Below, in pieces: positions 44,487 to 54,907 of a stretch of 64,000 nucleotides of DNA. Origin of the DNA: Crassaminicella indica (GTDB lineage Bacteria; Bacillota; Clostridia; Peptostreptococcales; Thermotaleaceae); contig NZ_CP078093.1 in the NCBI RefSeq assembly GCF_019203185.1, positions 682,001 through 746,000 of the forward strand. Reading direction: 5' to 3'. Position 1 is the stretch's first letter. Every line of letters starts with the position of its first letter. The notes below the pieces were generated by a model, which worked only from the letters and a program-made list of their open reading frames with translations, had not been told where the DNA came from and searched no databases. The position numbers and the translations under genes are program-made.

Positions 44487-46121
44487 TTATTCACTTAACA
44501 AATACATTATTGCAAATTTTAATATCTTTGGCATAACTTCAAATGCAAATGGTGCATGCAATCTTTCAGTAAATTTGTGCAAATCTTTTCCCCACGGCCC
44601 AAGATTTAACACAGGTGAATTAAATTTTGCCATTTCCTCAAGTGGAAGGAAATATGTGTATCCAAGAGTTGGCATATTAGGCTTTAATTTCTCCAAAATA
44701 TCTTGTGCATCTTGTACTCCACAATAGCTCATATCAGAAAGCTGTTTATAGAATTTGTTTATCCGCCAATCCACATTAAATTTTTCCTTGCTGTATTTGA
44801 TTAACTGATCTACACATTCTAACATTCGCTTTTCTTTTTCTGTTTCTCCTTTATTTCTTACATGAGGATAATATGGCGGTGCAAAGCCTATAATAATTTT
44901 TGGATCTCTATCCGGACATAGTCTGCAAGCTTCTCCCATTACTTGAATAGCAAAATCTCTTTCATCTTCGGCTTCATCCTTATATTTGTCAATAAATTCT
45001 TCCATATGCTTTACAAATGACTCTCCAATATTTTCTACATTGTACTTGTAAATTTCCTCATAAGTATATACCTTTGGCTCCCATGGGCAAATAAATTCCT
45101 CATTGGCAACCTCCTTATAAGCTTTAATAGTATCCTTAAACTTATTCAAAGTATTATTAAAAGCTTTCTCTGCAATACGAACTAATTTCTCCATAATTTC
45201 CTTAGGTGTAAACTGTAATGTTAGTACATTGTAATAAGCATATGCTGTATGCGGAGTTGATACATTATAAAGCTCTTTTGTATCTGACATTTTTAAAGCA
45301 GTAGGAGGATATGTATACTCTCCATCTACTCCATCAACAAGCTCCATATTTAGCTCCATTTCTCTTTGAATATCTGCAAGCAGTAAATCTGCATTTAGTC
45401 CTTGTAGAAGCTGACCTGCATGTGTTTCTTTTCCCATACAGTAAAATACAGGCAGAACCTTTCCCATACTTCCAATATGAAGATCATGTTTGCCATCTAT
45501 GAAAGGATGTGGTTCATTGTTAATCACAGCCACATAATCTAACTCATATTCCTCTTTCATTTTGTTAAGTATAGGAATAGCCCCTATCATTCCTGCTGAA
45601 TTATTTTCTTCATCAGGTACAGATAAGAATAGTAAATTTCCTTCAAAAGCTTCTACATTTTCGCTAACTTCTCCTAATAATCCTATCTCTAATGCGCCTC
45701 CGCACTTCATATCCATAATACCTCTTCCAAAAATCCAATCTCCAGTTAACAAATCATCTCTTGCTTCTTTGGGCAGTTTATCAGGGTCTATTGTACGAGT
45801 CAATTTTTCAGCATCTAATGCTAAAGCTTTATAAGGACCAAATCCGTTATAATCCACCGTATCCATATGATTTATAAATACAACAGTTTTATCTCCCTTT
45901 CCCTTTACCAAAGCTGTAACAAAATATCTTCCTAGTGGATCGTGGGGTATAGGATTTAATGATAAATATTTTGGATTCTCCTTAAAATACGTCATTTCAT
46001 TAAATATATTGTAAATTTCCTTAGCCATATTGATTTCATCCTTCGTCCCCGAAACACTAGAGCATGCAACCATTCTAAAAAGTGTTTTTTTAATTGACTC
46101 TGGACTATTCCAGTTCATCAT
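44487..46121 (-). CDS. rocB: M20-family peptidase, arginine utilisation protein RocB
   Basis: About 544 residues. AAAGGGGG lies just before two adjacent ATGs at 46121 and 46118; either can be the start, and an upstream in-frame start at 46175 has no ribosome site. The metallopeptidase motifs 'INHMDTVDYNG', 'DWIFGRGIMDMKCGGAL' and 'PDEENNSAGM' supply the zinc ligands. The RocB family in Bacillus belongs to arginine catabolism. The arginine deiminase gene lies 2.3 kb away, with a chemoreceptor between. Confidence 0.88.
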   Translation of the reverse strand: MMNWNSPESIKKTLFRMVACSSVSGTKDEINMAKEIYNIFNEMTYFKENPKYLSLNPIPHDPLGRYFVTALVKGKGDKTVVFINHMDTVDYNGFGPYKALALDAEKLTRTIDPDKLPKEARDDLLTGDWIFGRGIMDMKCGGALEIGLLGEVSENVEAFEGNLLFLSVPDEENNSAGMIGAIPILNKMKEEYELDYVAVINNEPHPFIDGKHDLHIGSMGKVLPVFYCMGKETHAGQLLQGLNADLLLADIQREMELNMELVDGVDGEYTYPPTALKMSDTKELYNVSTPHTAYAYYNVLTLQFTPKEIMEKLVRIAEKAFNNTLNKFKDTIKAYKEVANEEFICPWEPKVYTYEEIYKYNVENIGESFVKHMEEFIDKYKDEAEDERDFAIQVMGEACRLCPDRDPKIIIGFAPPYYPHVRNKGETEKEKRMLECVDQLIKYSKEKFNVDWRINKFYKQLSDMSYCGVQDAQDILEKLKPNMPTLGYTYFLPLEEMAKFNSPVLNLGPWGKDLHKFTERLHAPFAFEVMPKILKFAIMYLLSE

Positions 46122-46256
46122 AAATCCCCCTTTTATCAATTCATCGACTTTACTCCCCCAATATTCAAATAACAAATTCCCTATTCATTTGTCACATAAA
46201 CCCATTTATAAAGTTCTACAATCAAATCAAAAACCCTTTTGATTTTTCATAAAATT

Positions 46257-48272
46257 TTATATTTTGAATCTAATTATTTCTTTATTTAATTTTAAAGCAA
46301 GATCGTTCATTCTCTCTGCTGCTCTTGCAACTTCTTCAACCGCCATAGATTGCTGCTGCATAGATGCACTTACTTCTTCAGATGCTGCTGCTGTTTCTTC
46401 TGATACAGCAGATATATTTTCAATAGCTTCTACAATCGCATCCTTATCCGTATTTAATTCTTTAACAAATTTATCTATCAACTCAATTTTTGATATCATA
46501 CCGTCTATAGATTGAGATATTCTATGGAAAGATCCTGTTACCTTACCTACAGCATCATTTTGTTCTTGAGACCTTTCCTTTACTTGAGTCATAATCTGTA
46601 CTGTATTGTTACTGTCCCTTTGAATATTTAAAACAATATCCTTAATTTCATCTGCTGCTTCTCTTGAACCTTCTGCAAGCTTTCTTATTTCATCAGCTAC
46701 AACAGCAAAGCCTTTTCCATGTTCTCCAGCCCTAGCTGCTTCAATAGATGCATTTAATGCAAGCAAGTTTGTCTGCTCTGCTATAGATGCTATTGTATCT
46801 AATATACCACCTATATATTTTGTCTTATTATCAAGCTCCATAATTGCTTTTTCAATCTCTTCAGTTGCTTTTGTATTAAGTGCTGTTCGATCCTTTAAAT
46901 CATCAACAGCCTTTACCCCATCTATATTCGCTTCCATTACTTCATTAGCAGAGTTAAGCATATTCTCTGTATTATTAGTAAGTTCACTAAATTTATCTGC
47001 AAGCTTTGATGTAAGCATAGCTCCCTTTTCTGCATCACCAGCCTGTTCTGTTGCACCTCTAGCAATTTCTTCTACAGTTCTAGCTACTTCTTCTGCAGAT
47101 GCGCTTGTTTCTTCTGATGTTGCTGCTAAATTTTCTGCTGATGCAAGCACTTCCTTAGAAGCATGCTGTACATTTTTTACAAGGCTTCCAATTTCATCAA
47201 TCATTACATTAAAGCCTTCTCCTAGTCTTCCTAATTCATCATTTGATTTGATTTTAGAAACAACTGTAAGATCTCCTTGTTTAATTTTTTCCATATCCTC
47301 AAGAAGAGCTCTGATATGCTTTGTTAATCCCTTTGAGAATAGACGAGAAATCAATAAAGCAATCAGCAGTGAAAGACCACCAATAATCAAAGCTCTATTC
47401 TGCAATGCATCCACATTTTCTTTTATCTCATCTAAATATAAAATTCCAATAATAGTCCATCCTAGTTTATCTATCCTTGTAAATACAGCAAATTTCTTTT
47501 GATTTTCCCCATTTTCTTCCCATTCGTAATCTACATAGCCTTCCTTTTGCTCTGTTAAAGCTTTGTTGATTTCTTCTATAGGTAATGGTTTTCCAATAAA
47601 CTCTTTATTTTTATGGATCATTGCATTTAAATTTCTATCTAAAATGACAGGATATCCCTTTTTCCCTATTTTAATAGTATTAATATGACTTGCTAGAGTT
47701 TCTAATGAAATATCTGCTGCTAAAACACCTACAAATTCATTATTATTAAATGAATTATAAACAGGAATAGCTACTGTAATTATTTGTTTCCCTGTAGCAG
47801 CATCTGTATAAGGCTCTGTCCATACTATACCATTCTGACTAACTGCCTGTTTATACCAGAGTCTCTCTGTAGGATCATAACCTTCTGGCAATTCATTTTC
47901 TGGATATATAAACATATCTTTATTCTTTGTTCCTATATAAATAGATTCAGCATCTGGATGTCCTTTTATAAAACCATAGAAATTTTTCATCATCCATTCT
48001 GAAGAATCAATATTTCCTAATATCTGCTGAACATTTGCTTCGTGTGACATCTGCACCACGCTTTCTTCAAAGCCGAGCATTTTATTGTTGATAGAATGCT
48101 CTATTTCCTTAATTAATCTAAAAGAATCATCCTTTAAGTTATCTTCCATAATCTGAATAGATTTTTGATAAAAACTTATTCCTAATGTTAATAAAGGAAT
48201 GGTGATTAATAAAATAAAGACAATAGACAATTTTGCACCAATACCAAATTTAATATGCTTTACACTTTTCAT
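46257..48272 (-). CDS. Methyl-accepting chemotaxis protein (dCache sensor)
   Basis: 671 residues: first membrane helix (about 13-33), an extracellular double-Cache sensor (35-285) with '[11 protein letters not shown]...[11 protein letters not shown]', a second helix (290-310), HAMP, and a signalling domain. The kinase-control tip reads [21 protein letters not shown] (given in part), intact. dCache domains often bind amino acids. The flanking arginine genes make arginine a candidate ligand, but this is inference. AAGGAGG precedes the start. Confidence 0.92.
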   Translation of the reverse strand: MKSVKHIKFGIGAKLSIVFILLITIPLLTLGISFYQKSIQIMEDNLKDDSFRLIKEIEHSINNKMLGFEESVVQMSHEANVQQILGNIDSSEWMMKNFYGFIKGHPDAESIYIGTKNKDMFIYPENELPEGYDPTERLWYKQAVSQNGIVWTEPYTDAATGKQIITVAIPVYNSFNNNEFVGVLAADISLETLASHINTIKIGKKGYPVILDRNLNAMIHKNKEFIGKPLPIEEINKALTEQKEGYVDYEWEENGENQKKFAVFTRIDKLGWTIIGILYLDEIKENVDALQNRALIIGGLSLLIALLISRLFSKGLTKHIRALLEDMEKIKQGDLTVVSKIKSNDELGRLGEGFNVMIDEIGSLVKNVQHASKEVLASAENLAATSEETSASAEEVARTVEEIARGATEQAGDAEKGAMLTSKLADKFSELTNNTENMLNSANEVMEANIDGVKAVDDLKDRTALNTKATEEIEKAIMELDNKTKYIGGILDTIASIAEQTNLLALNASIEAARAGEHGKGFAVVADEIRKLAEGSREAADEIKDIVLNIQRDSNNTVQIMTQVKERSQEQNDAVGKVTGSFHRISQSIDGMISKIELIDKFVKELNTDKDAIVEAIENISAVSEETAAASEEVSASMQQQSMAVEEVARAAERMNDLALKLNKEIIRFKI

Positions 48273-48412
48273 ATGTATATATTCCTCCTTATAAATTTTT
48301 CAAGATACATGCTAATATAATTAGCCGATCCTCATCATGTATTTCTTTTTATTTCGACATTTTTCACCTATTCCCTCCTTTTTTATTTATGCATATAATT
48401 CCATTTTTTAAA

Positions 48413-48452
48413 AAAGCTTGTAAAAAGAATATACTTCCTTTTTACAAGCTTT
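48413..48452 (-). terminator. Terminator of arcA
   Basis: AAAGCTTGTAAAAAG and CTTTTTACAAGCTTT form a 15-base stem, followed on the minus strand by a T-run. Confidence 0.85.
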
Positions 48453-48462
48453 TACATATATC

Positions 48463-49689
48463 TTATATTTTTTCTCTCATGAGCGGCATACTCATACATC
48501 TTGGACCGCCACGACCTCTTACTAATTCTGAACCTTCTATTTCAACAACCTCTATCCCATGCTTTCTTAATGTTTCATTAGAGGCTTCATTCCGATTATA
48601 TGTAATCACAACACCTGGAGCAATAGCAAGAGTATTTGTGCTATCATTCCACTGCTCACGAGCTGCTGTTACTTCATCTCCTCCACCACTTTGAATAAAA
48701 TCTACAGCACTCAAGCCTAAAGCTTTTTTAAAGGTAGTTTTCAAATCCTTCATGACTTCCACTTTGGGATATATTTTTCCGTAGGTTAAGCGAAAAGCCT
48801 TTAATCTATCCTCAACACCCGGATATATAGTAAATTTGTCATAATCTACCATAGTCAATACTGTATCTAGGTGCATATATGATCTTTTAAAAGGAATTTG
48901 AACAGCAATAACTTCCTTAAAGTTTTTATTTTTTTCAAATAAATTCATGGTCAAATCTTCTATAGCTCTTGCAGATGTTCTCTCACTACAGCCAATAGCA
49001 ATAACACCTTCGCTCAATACTAATATATCTCCACCTTCTATAGGATTCTTATAGCTATAGTCATACAAAAGAGGTGTACTTTCCTTTTGAAATATAGGAT
49101 GAAAATCGTATAAATATTTTAAAATCATTGTCTCTCTTTCCCTAGCATGAGTATTCATAGCATGAATGCTCAATCCATTTCCTATAACAGCTCCTGGATC
49201 TCGCGTAAAATATAGATTTGGTAGAGGATTGATATAAAATGGATATTCCTCTTTTATATAATCTCCTAATCTCTTCTTTTTTATATTCGGAAAATCTTTT
49301 TTGTGAAGTCCTGCAATAAATATTTCTGTTACTTCTTTCTCAGTTTTTTCAATCAAAAACTCTTTAATCATATCTTCTAATTCTGGATCAGCAACTCCAC
49401 AATTTTCTACCACTTCACAAACTAGCTGCTTTTTCACTTCCTTATTTTTCATAATGTCTTCTAATAATTTTTCATAATAATAAACAGTACACCCTCGAGC
49501 TCTTAATGCTTCTGCGAATCCATCATGTTCTTCCTGCATCCTTCTAAGCCACGGAATATCATCAAAAAGCAAAGCATGCAAATACTCAGGAGTTATTCTT
49601 TCCAACTCTTTTCCAGGCCTATGAAGCATAACGCCTTTAAGTTTACCAATCTCCGAGCTTACATCTAAAAAAGGTATTTTTTCTCCCAT
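48463..49689 (-). CDS. arcA: Arginine deiminase
   Basis: 408 residues, usual length. It hydrolyses arginine to citrulline and ammonia, the first step of the deiminase pathway. Motifs present: 'NLYFTRDPGAVIGNG', 'IEGGDILVLSEG', 'SYMHLDTVLTMVD', and the catalytic Cys in 'GRGGPRCMSMPL' near the C-terminus. Here arcB and arcC are not next to it. Single-gene unit with a terminator. Confidence 0.95.
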   Translation of the reverse strand: MGEKIPFLDVSSEIGKLKGVMLHRPGKELERITPEYLHALLFDDIPWLRRMQEEHDGFAEALRARGCTVYYYEKLLEDIMKNKEVKKQLVCEVVENCGVADPELEDMIKEFLIEKTEKEVTEIFIAGLHKKDFPNIKKKRLGDYIKEEYPFYINPLPNLYFTRDPGAVIGNGLSIHAMNTHARERETMILKYLYDFHPIFQKESTPLLYDYSYKNPIEGGDILVLSEGVIAIGCSERTSARAIEDLTMNLFEKNKNFKEVIAVQIPFKRSYMHLDTVLTMVDYDKFTIYPGVEDRLKAFRLTYGKIYPKVEVMKDLKTTFKKALGLSAVDFIQSGGGDEVTAAREQWNDSTNTLAIAPGVVITYNRNEASNETLRKHGIEVVEIEGSELVRGRGGPRCMSMPLMREKI

Positions 49690-49802
49690 TCCCTCACTCC
49701 CCTATTTTGTATTAAGTTATTGAATATTTAGAATTTTATATATATAGTATATCGTTAAAGTTTATTTCTTTCAATTATATTATGCACTATAAAATAAAAA
49801 TA

Positions 49803-49828
49803 AACCACCTAGCTTTAACTAAGCGGTT
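49803..49828 (-). terminator. Terminator of veg
   Basis: AACCACCTAG and CTAAGCGGTT pair (two wobbles) with a T-rich tract after it on the minus strand. Confidence 0.75.
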
Positions 49829-49835
49829 ATAAAAA

Positions 49836-50102
49836 TTAACTAGCTTGAATTTTATTTTCTTTATCGCATAAGCTGATTTCAACTGTTTCTGTAAGTATAT
49901 CTGAATAACTGTAGGAAACTCTCCTTACCGTATTATATCCACCGTCAATACATACCACAAAGATGTTTGGGTAAGTTTGTTCAAGGATTCCTTCTCTTAC
50001 GGAAATCTTTTTTCTTCCTTTGTTGGCTTTTAATCGAACCTTCTCTCCAACAAGGTGTTCTACATCTTTTCTGATTTTAGCTAAATCATTCACTTTAGCC
50101 AT
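49836..50102 (-). CDS. veg: Veg family protein
   Basis: 88 residues from ATG 50102, where the family N-terminus 'MAKVNDLAKIRKDVEHLVGE' begins and AAGGTG lies upstream; the longer frame to 50162 runs into the promoter. SH3-like small protein ('RLKANKGRKKISVREGILEQTYPNIFVV'), in Bacillus linked to biofilm matrix control. Two strong promoters precede it. Confidence 0.93.
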   Translation of the reverse strand: MAKVNDLAKIRKDVEHLVGEKVRLKANKGRKKISVREGILEQTYPNIFVVCIDGGYNTVRRVSYSYSDILTETVEISLCDKENKIQAS

Positions 50103-50133
50103 CGAATCACCTTCTTTCACAGAATACAGTACC

Positions 50134-50162
50134 ATCATATCACATATAAACACAATTGTCAA
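50134..50162 (-). promoter_or_regulatory. veg promoter, proximal
   Basis: TTGACA (50157-50162), 17 bases, TATGAT (50134-50139) on the minus strand. Confidence 0.85.
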
Positions 50163-50176
50163 ATATAAAACTTATT

Positions 50177-50205
50177 ATTATACAATGTATGCAAGTCGTT
50201 GTCAA
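50177..50205 (-). promoter_or_regulatory. veg promoter, distal
   Basis: TTGACA (50200-50205), 17 bases, TATAAT (50177-50182): a perfect sigma-A consensus. Confidence 0.88.
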
Positions 50206-50269
50206 CAAATCTTCAAAATTTAATCAGGAAAAAAATTTGCATAAAGCTTTTTTGATCAATAATCCTAAA

Positions 50270-50296
50270 AATAGAAGAACCAATCGTTCTTCTATT
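50270..50296 (-). terminator. Terminator overlapping the SpoIID-amidase stop
   Basis: AATAGAAGAAC and GTTCTTCTATT form an 11-base stem that includes the TAG stop, followed by TTTAGG on the minus strand. Confidence 0.7.
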
Positions 50297-51719
50297 CATA
50301 GCCATAATAATTCATAATCCCCTTAGCAATAGCTTTTGCTGCTTTACGCTGGAACTTTTCGTCTCTTAATTTTTCCTCTTCCTTAGGATTTGTGATAAAA
50401 GCAATTTCAACATGAATCACACTGCTTTGTACTTCCCTTAAAAGATAAAAATCTGCAACCTTTACTCCCCTTTTAACAGTATTTAATTCGCCGCACAGCT
50501 CATCCAAAACAAAATCTGCTAATGTTTCTCCTTCTTTATCCCCTCTATAGTGGTAAATTTCACTTCCTGATATATTTGGATTTGAAAAACAATTTTGATG
50601 GATACTGATAAAAAAATTTGGTCTTACTACATTTGCAAGATCTGACCGCTTGCTAAGAGGAACATAGATGTCTTCCGTTCTTGTCTCATATACTGTAGCA
50701 CCAGAAGCGCGTAATATTTCTGCTAATGCTAAAGATATGGATAAGTTTACATCCTTTTCTCTAAGCCCTGTTGGTCCTATTGTGTCCTCCGCATTCAAAC
50801 CACCATGTCCTGGATCTAGCACTATTATTTTCCCCTCCAAAGGTTTATTTATACTAGGTTTATTAATTTTTTTAATAGTTACCCCTGTAAAATAATATTT
50901 TAAAATTTCTTCAGCTTTTTTTCCTTCTTTGGCCATACTATTTGCCCCATACTGACAAAGCCCTAATCCATCTCCTTTTCCTTGAGTTTCGATCTGAAAA
51001 GCAATAGGCTTCCATCCAAATCTTGTTGAATTTAGCCCTAATAATTTCATTACTTCCGTTCCCTTTAATTTCTTTCCTCCTATCTTAAGACTTACAATCC
51101 TACCTTCTTCATCTCTTTTTATGTCCTCTATAATCCCTTCTATTGCAGGTCCTTTTGTAGCAGCTACATTAAGTGTTTTTATATTTAACTTTTTTTCTAT
51201 TTCTTCTAGTGACATCTCAATAGAATGCTTATAGTATGGAGAATTCTTACAATAATCACACAAAACCCTTCTTAGATATAATATTTTATTGCCCTGTATA
51301 TTTTCTGAATTTTCTGTAGCTCCTCCACAAATAGAATGAAATTTTGCACTTATAGGTTTATTATTCATTGTAATTATTTTTCCATCTGTTTCATTAACAG
51401 CACAATTTATCTTTGCCCAATTTTTTTCAAAATCAGCACCCCATTGCTCCTTTAACTGCTTAATCGTTACAATATTGATACAATGCCCATCTGTGCATAA
51501 ATCTACATTCTTATATTTTGAACATCCTCTTCCTCCAAAGGCTCTGATATTTCTTACTATAAAAGTCCTTGCAATAATAGCCTGTGCTTTTAATGCTTCT
51601 AATTCAAAAAATATGGGCATTTGCAAAGGAACAATTCTTTTTACCAATTCTTCTATCGGCTCTGAGACAATTTTATTCTCAATATGGTCATATATCTTAA
51701 CATAAACTGATAAAGTCAC
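50292..51719 (-). CDS. SpoIID domain fused to an N-acetylmuramoyl-L-alanine amidase
   Basis: 475 residues. The N-terminal ~285 residues are a SpoIID/LytB-type domain with 'ELEALKAQAIIARTF' (likely catalytic Glu) and 'GDGLGLCQYGANSMA', plus a cysteine-rich insertion (CTDGHC, CDYCKN). The C-terminal ~180 residues are an Amidase_3 domain: 'IVLDPGHGGLNAED', 'ISIHQNCFSNP', and 'VIHVEIAFITNPKEE' give the zinc and catalytic residues. In Bacillus, SpoIID (transglycosylase) works with the amidase SpoIIP during engulfment; here both activities share one chain. There is no signal peptide, so it may act after mother-cell lysis or be a spore-associated lysin. Confidence 0.85.
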   Translation of the reverse strand: MTLSVYVKIYDHIENKIVSEPIEELVKRIVPLQMPIFFELEALKAQAIIARTFIVRNIRAFGGRGCSKYKNVDLCTDGHCINIVTIKQLKEQWGADFEKNWAKINCAVNETDGKIITMNNKPISAKFHSICGGATENSENIQGNKILYLRRVLCDYCKNSPYYKHSIEMSLEEIEKKLNIKTLNVAATKGPAIEGIIEDIKRDEEGRIVSLKIGGKKLKGTEVMKLLGLNSTRFGWKPIAFQIETQGKGDGLGLCQYGANSMAKEGKKAEEILKYYFTGVTIKKINKPSINKPLEGKIIVLDPGHGGLNAEDTIGPTGLREKDVNLSISLALAEILRASGATVYETRTEDIYVPLSKRSDLANVVRPNFFISIHQNCFSNPNISGSEIYHYRGDKEGETLADFVLDELCGELNTVKRGVKVADFYLLREVQSSVIHVEIAFITNPKEEEKLRDEKFQRKAAKAIAKGIMNYYGYE

Positions 51720-51793
51720 TCTTTACCCCCCTTTATTTTCCTCCATACAGAGTCTGAACAATGGATTAGTATAGAGTGCAAAAAATAGAAAAA

Positions 51794-51816
51794 AGAGGAT
51801 ACCAAAGGCATCCTCT
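51794..51816 (-). terminator. Terminator of the thiolase gene
   Basis: AGAGGATACC and GGCATCCTCT form a stem (one wobble) followed on the minus strand by TTTTTTC. Confidence 0.82.
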
Positions 51817-51831
51817 ATAAATCATTTTTAT

Positions 51832-53010
51832 CTATTTTCTTTCAACAACTACAGCTGTTCCCATTCCTCCACCGATGCAAAGAGTAGCAAGCCCTCTTTT
51901 TGCATCTCTTTTTTGCATTTCATAAAGTAATGTCACTAATATTCTTGCACCACTTGCTCCGATTGGGTGGCCTATTGCAATTGCTCCACCATTTACATTT
52001 ACTTTTTCCATATCGAACTTAAGATCTCTTGCTACTGCAATAGACTGTGCTGCAAAAGCTTCGTTTGCTTCAATTAAATCCATATCTTCTACTTTAAGTC
52101 CTGCTTTTTCTAAAGCTTTCTTAGAAGCAGGAACAGGACCTATTCCCATAATTGAAGGATCTACCCCTGCAGTTGCATAGGATACGATTGTAGCTAAAGG
52201 CTCAATACCTAGTTCATCTGCTTTTTCCTTTGACATGATTACTAATGCTGCTGCACCATCATTGATACCAGATGCATTTCCAGCTGTTACAGTACCATCT
52301 TTTTTGAATGCTGGTCTTAATTTACCAATGCTTTCTGCTGTTACACCTTCTCTAATGAATTCATCTTGATCAAATATAATAGTTCCTTTTTTACTTTTTA
52401 TTTCTACTGGCACTATTTCATCTTTGAATCTTCCTTCTTTTCTTGCTTTTTCTGCTCTATTTTGGCTTTGTGCTGCAAAGGCATCTTGTTCTTCTCTAGT
52501 GATTCCCCATTGCTCTGCTATATTTTCAGCTGTAATTCCCATATGGTAGTCATTAAATGCCTCCCATAATCCATCCTTGATCATTAAGTCAACTATTTTT
52601 CCATCACCCATTCTATGACCCCATCTTGCTTTTTCTACAGCATATGGAGCTGCACTCATCACTTCTGTACCACCAGCAATAACAATATCATTATCTCCTG
52701 TCATAATTGTTTGCGCTGCTAAAGATACTGTTCTTAATCCTGAACCACAAATGATATTTAAAGTTGCTGCTGGAACTTCTACAGGAATCCCTGCTTTTAT
52801 TGAAGCCTGTCTTGCTACCCCTTGACCTTGTCCTGCTTGTAATACACAACCAAATAATACTTCATCTACTTGTTCTGGCTTCACCTTTGCTCTGTTTAAC
52901 GCTTCCTTGATTACAATAGCTCCTAAATCAGCTGGTTTAAAATTTTTTAAAGAACCGCCATAGCTTCCTACTGCTGTTCTTACAGCACCTGCTATTACTA
53001 CTTCTCTCAT
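51832..53010 (-). CDS. thlA: Acetyl-CoA C-acetyltransferase (thiolase)
   Basis: 392 residues. Condenses two acetyl-CoA to acetoacetyl-CoA or cleaves it. Nucleophile Cys88 in '[11 protein letters not shown]', His in '[17 protein letters not shown]', and second Cys in 'CIGGGMG' are present. Acetoacetyl-CoA is an intermediate of butyrate formation and of the end of lysine fermentation, so it could serve the kam pathway; no operon link is seen. The 53011-53251 gap shows nothing I can name. Confidence 0.93.
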   Translation of the reverse strand: MREVVIAGAVRTAVGSYGGSLKNFKPADLGAIVIKEALNRAKVKPEQVDEVLFGCVLQAGQGQGVARQASIKAGIPVEVPAATLNIICGSGLRTVSLAAQTIMTGDNDIVIAGGTEVMSAAPYAVEKARWGHRMGDGKIVDLMIKDGLWEAFNDYHMGITAENIAEQWGITREEQDAFAAQSQNRAEKARKEGRFKDEIVPVEIKSKKGTIIFDQDEFIREGVTAESIGKLRPAFKKDGTVTAGNASGINDGAAALVIMSKEKADELGIEPLATIVSYATAGVDPSIMGIGPVPASKKALEKAGLKVEDMDLIEANEAFAAQSIAVARDLKFDMEKVNVNGGAIAIGHPIGASGARILVTLLYEMQKRDAKRGLATLCIGGGMGTAVVVERK

Positions 53011-53251
53011 GGATATTCCTCCCTTATATTTATATAAAATTATTATTACATGATCACGTTATTATGATAATGCAATATTTATGCCAAAATTATTTTTTAT
53101 CATATTTCACCATTTTCTAGCATTTATCTTAATATTTTTCTATTATTCACCTTTTGCTTTATACAAAATCAACTTTCACTGTAGCTTTTTCCATACACTT
53201 TGTTCGTTTTTATATACATTTTGTGAATTTTTCTACATTCTTATTTAAAAA

Positions 53252-54658
53252 TCATACTTGAAATGTATATTCTATTAACACTTCTTTATTCTTAAATATT
53301 TTAATCTTTTTTACTAATTTATTTAAATATAAAATATCAATATCATCAAGAATAAATATTTCGTTAACAATACTTCCTACATACTCTTTACTGTTTGTGA
53401 ATTTTTTAACTATATTTTCCATATATTCTATATTAATCCTTGTTTCTCCTTCTATTTTTTTTATTTTTTTTAAATATATTTTTTTATCTATTATCTCATC
53501 AATTAGCATATCTAAAATCCTATCCTTCTTTCGTTCTAATTCATTTAAACGCTTTTTTATATTCCTAATATTTCCATCTTCTTCTTTTATTTTTATTTCA
53601 TTTTGTATTTCATTTAAAAAGCGTTCTTTACATATATTTTCATTTACCACTTTTTTTAGTTGGCTCAGTATAATCTTTTTTAACAACGCTTCTTTAACAT
53701 ATGCTCCTTTGCAGTATTTCTTTCCCATTTTATTTAATTTTCCACAAATATATGATTCTTTATCTTTTTTATAGTGCATGCTACTACCACATTCTCCGCA
53801 TATCAATATACCAGAAAAAAGATGCTTTGTTTTGAAAACCTTTCTTCTTTTTTCTTCTAGTCGTTTTTGCACCTCTTCAAAAATTACAGTATCTATAATA
53901 GGTGCATGAGTATTTTTCACAATAATAGGTTTATTTTCTTTATTCTGAACCATATCTCCTATATAAAATCTGTTAGAAAGTATTTTTCGAATAGTACTTT
54001 GATGCCAAATAGATGTACTGTTTTTTTTCCTTGCTGCTTGGCTTGGTGTTGGATAGCCTTTATCATTTAACTCCTTTGCTATTTTATATAAACCATTTCC
54101 CTCTATATACATTGAAAATATTTTTTTTACTACAAAATTAGTTATATCATCAGCAGGAACAATATTGTATTTATCGATTTTTTTATATCCATATGGAGCA
54201 TGACTACCATTATAATAGCCCTTTTTCGCTCTACACAGCTTACCAAATTTAATTCGCTCGCTCATTTTTTCAGATTCCTTCTGAGCAATAGATAATAATA
54301 AAGTAAACATAAATTCATCATATTCCTCTGAATCAAATCCATCCTCTATAGTTACAAATCTTATGTTTCTTGATTTTAAATCTCTAATAAGGATTAATCC
54401 TTCTAATGTATTTCTAGCAAATCTTGAAATACTTTTTGTAAGTATCATATCAAAACGATTCTTTTTGCTATCCTCTATCAGCTCTTGTAACCCTACTCTG
54501 TTTTTAATGCTTCTTCCACTTTCAATATCTTGATAGATTTTATATAATTGCCATTTTCTATCCTCAATGTATTTTTTAAAATAATTTTTCTGATGTGCAA
54601 TACTTGTTTTTTGTGTTTCCATCTCTGTAGAAACTCTAACATATACAGCACATCTCAA
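53252..54658 (-). CDS. Large serine recombinase
   Basis: 469 residues from a TTG at 54658 (AGGAG eight bases upstream); the frame is open to a GTG at 54667. Resolvase domain with nucleophile Ser in 'YVRVSTEMETQKTS' and 'SRFARNTLEGL', then a recombinase domain (APYGYKK), a zinc ribbon (CGECGSSMHYKK...YICG), and a C-terminal coiled coil. This class integrates or excises phages, integrative elements and sporulation-interrupting elements such as skin. No attachment sites or other element genes are recognised near it. It shares an operon with a 32-residue ORF whose stop overlaps its ribosome site. Confidence 0.88.
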   Translation of the reverse strand: MRCAVYVRVSTEMETQKTSIAHQKNYFKKYIEDRKWQLYKIYQDIESGRSIKNRVGLQELIEDSKKNRFDMILTKSISRFARNTLEGLILIRDLKSRNIRFVTIEDGFDSEEYDEFMFTLLLSIAQKESEKMSERIKFGKLCRAKKGYYNGSHAPYGYKKIDKYNIVPADDITNFVVKKIFSMYIEGNGLYKIAKELNDKGYPTPSQAARKKNSTSIWHQSTIRKILSNRFYIGDMVQNKENKPIIVKNTHAPIIDTVIFEEVQKRLEEKRRKVFKTKHLFSGILICGECGSSMHYKKDKESYICGKLNKMGKKYCKGAYVKEALLKKIILSQLKKVVNENICKERFLNEIQNEIKIKEEDGNIRNIKKRLNELERKKDRILDMLIDEIIDKKIYLKKIKKIEGETRINIEYMENIVKKFTNSKEYVGSIVNEIFILDDIDILYLNKLVKKIKIFKNKEVLIEYTFQV

Positions 54659-54669
54659 AGCAATCACTC

Positions 54670-54768
54670 CTATTTATGATTTAATTTTAATAAAACCAAT
54701 TCTTTTAAGACTTCCTTTAAGCTTTTTTCTCCTACAAATTTATTTATTACTTTTACTTTATTTTCCAT
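54670..54768 (-). CDS. Small 32-residue ORF upstream of the recombinase
   Basis: MENKVKVINKF...LNHK, preceded by GGGAGGGAGGAG just before the ATG at 54768. Its TAG stop sits in the AGGAG that serves the recombinase start. That geometry indicates translational coupling. It is charged with an amphipathic helix (LKEVLKELVLLKL). Function unknown; possibly a leader or regulatory peptide. Confidence 0.55.
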   Translation of the reverse strand: MENKVKVINKFVGEKSLKEVLKELVLLKLNHK

Positions 54769-54823
54769 TCTCCTCCCTCCCTTCTACACACTCCATTCCA
54801 TTAGTGCTCTGTGGGGTGATATG

Positions 54824-54900
54824 TCCTATCAAATAGAATCTCCTGTAATATATAATATGTATGCAACCTATTGGTGGTGCATACTCCATTTCAGATAGGA
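54824..54900. repeat. Nested inverted repeats upstream of the recombinase operon
   Basis: TCCTATC (54824-54830) pairs with GATAGGA (54894-54900). Inside it GTATGCAACC (54859-54868) pairs with GGTGGTGCATAC (54873-54884) with a GG bulge. It could be a structured leader, an operator or a recombinase att core. Confidence 0.45.
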
Positions 54901-54907
54901 TTAAGAC

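Noticed and set aside
46225-46244. Terminator after the chemoreceptor gene
   Set aside because: AATCAAAA...TTTTGATT stem is short and lacks a T-run, so I did not list it.
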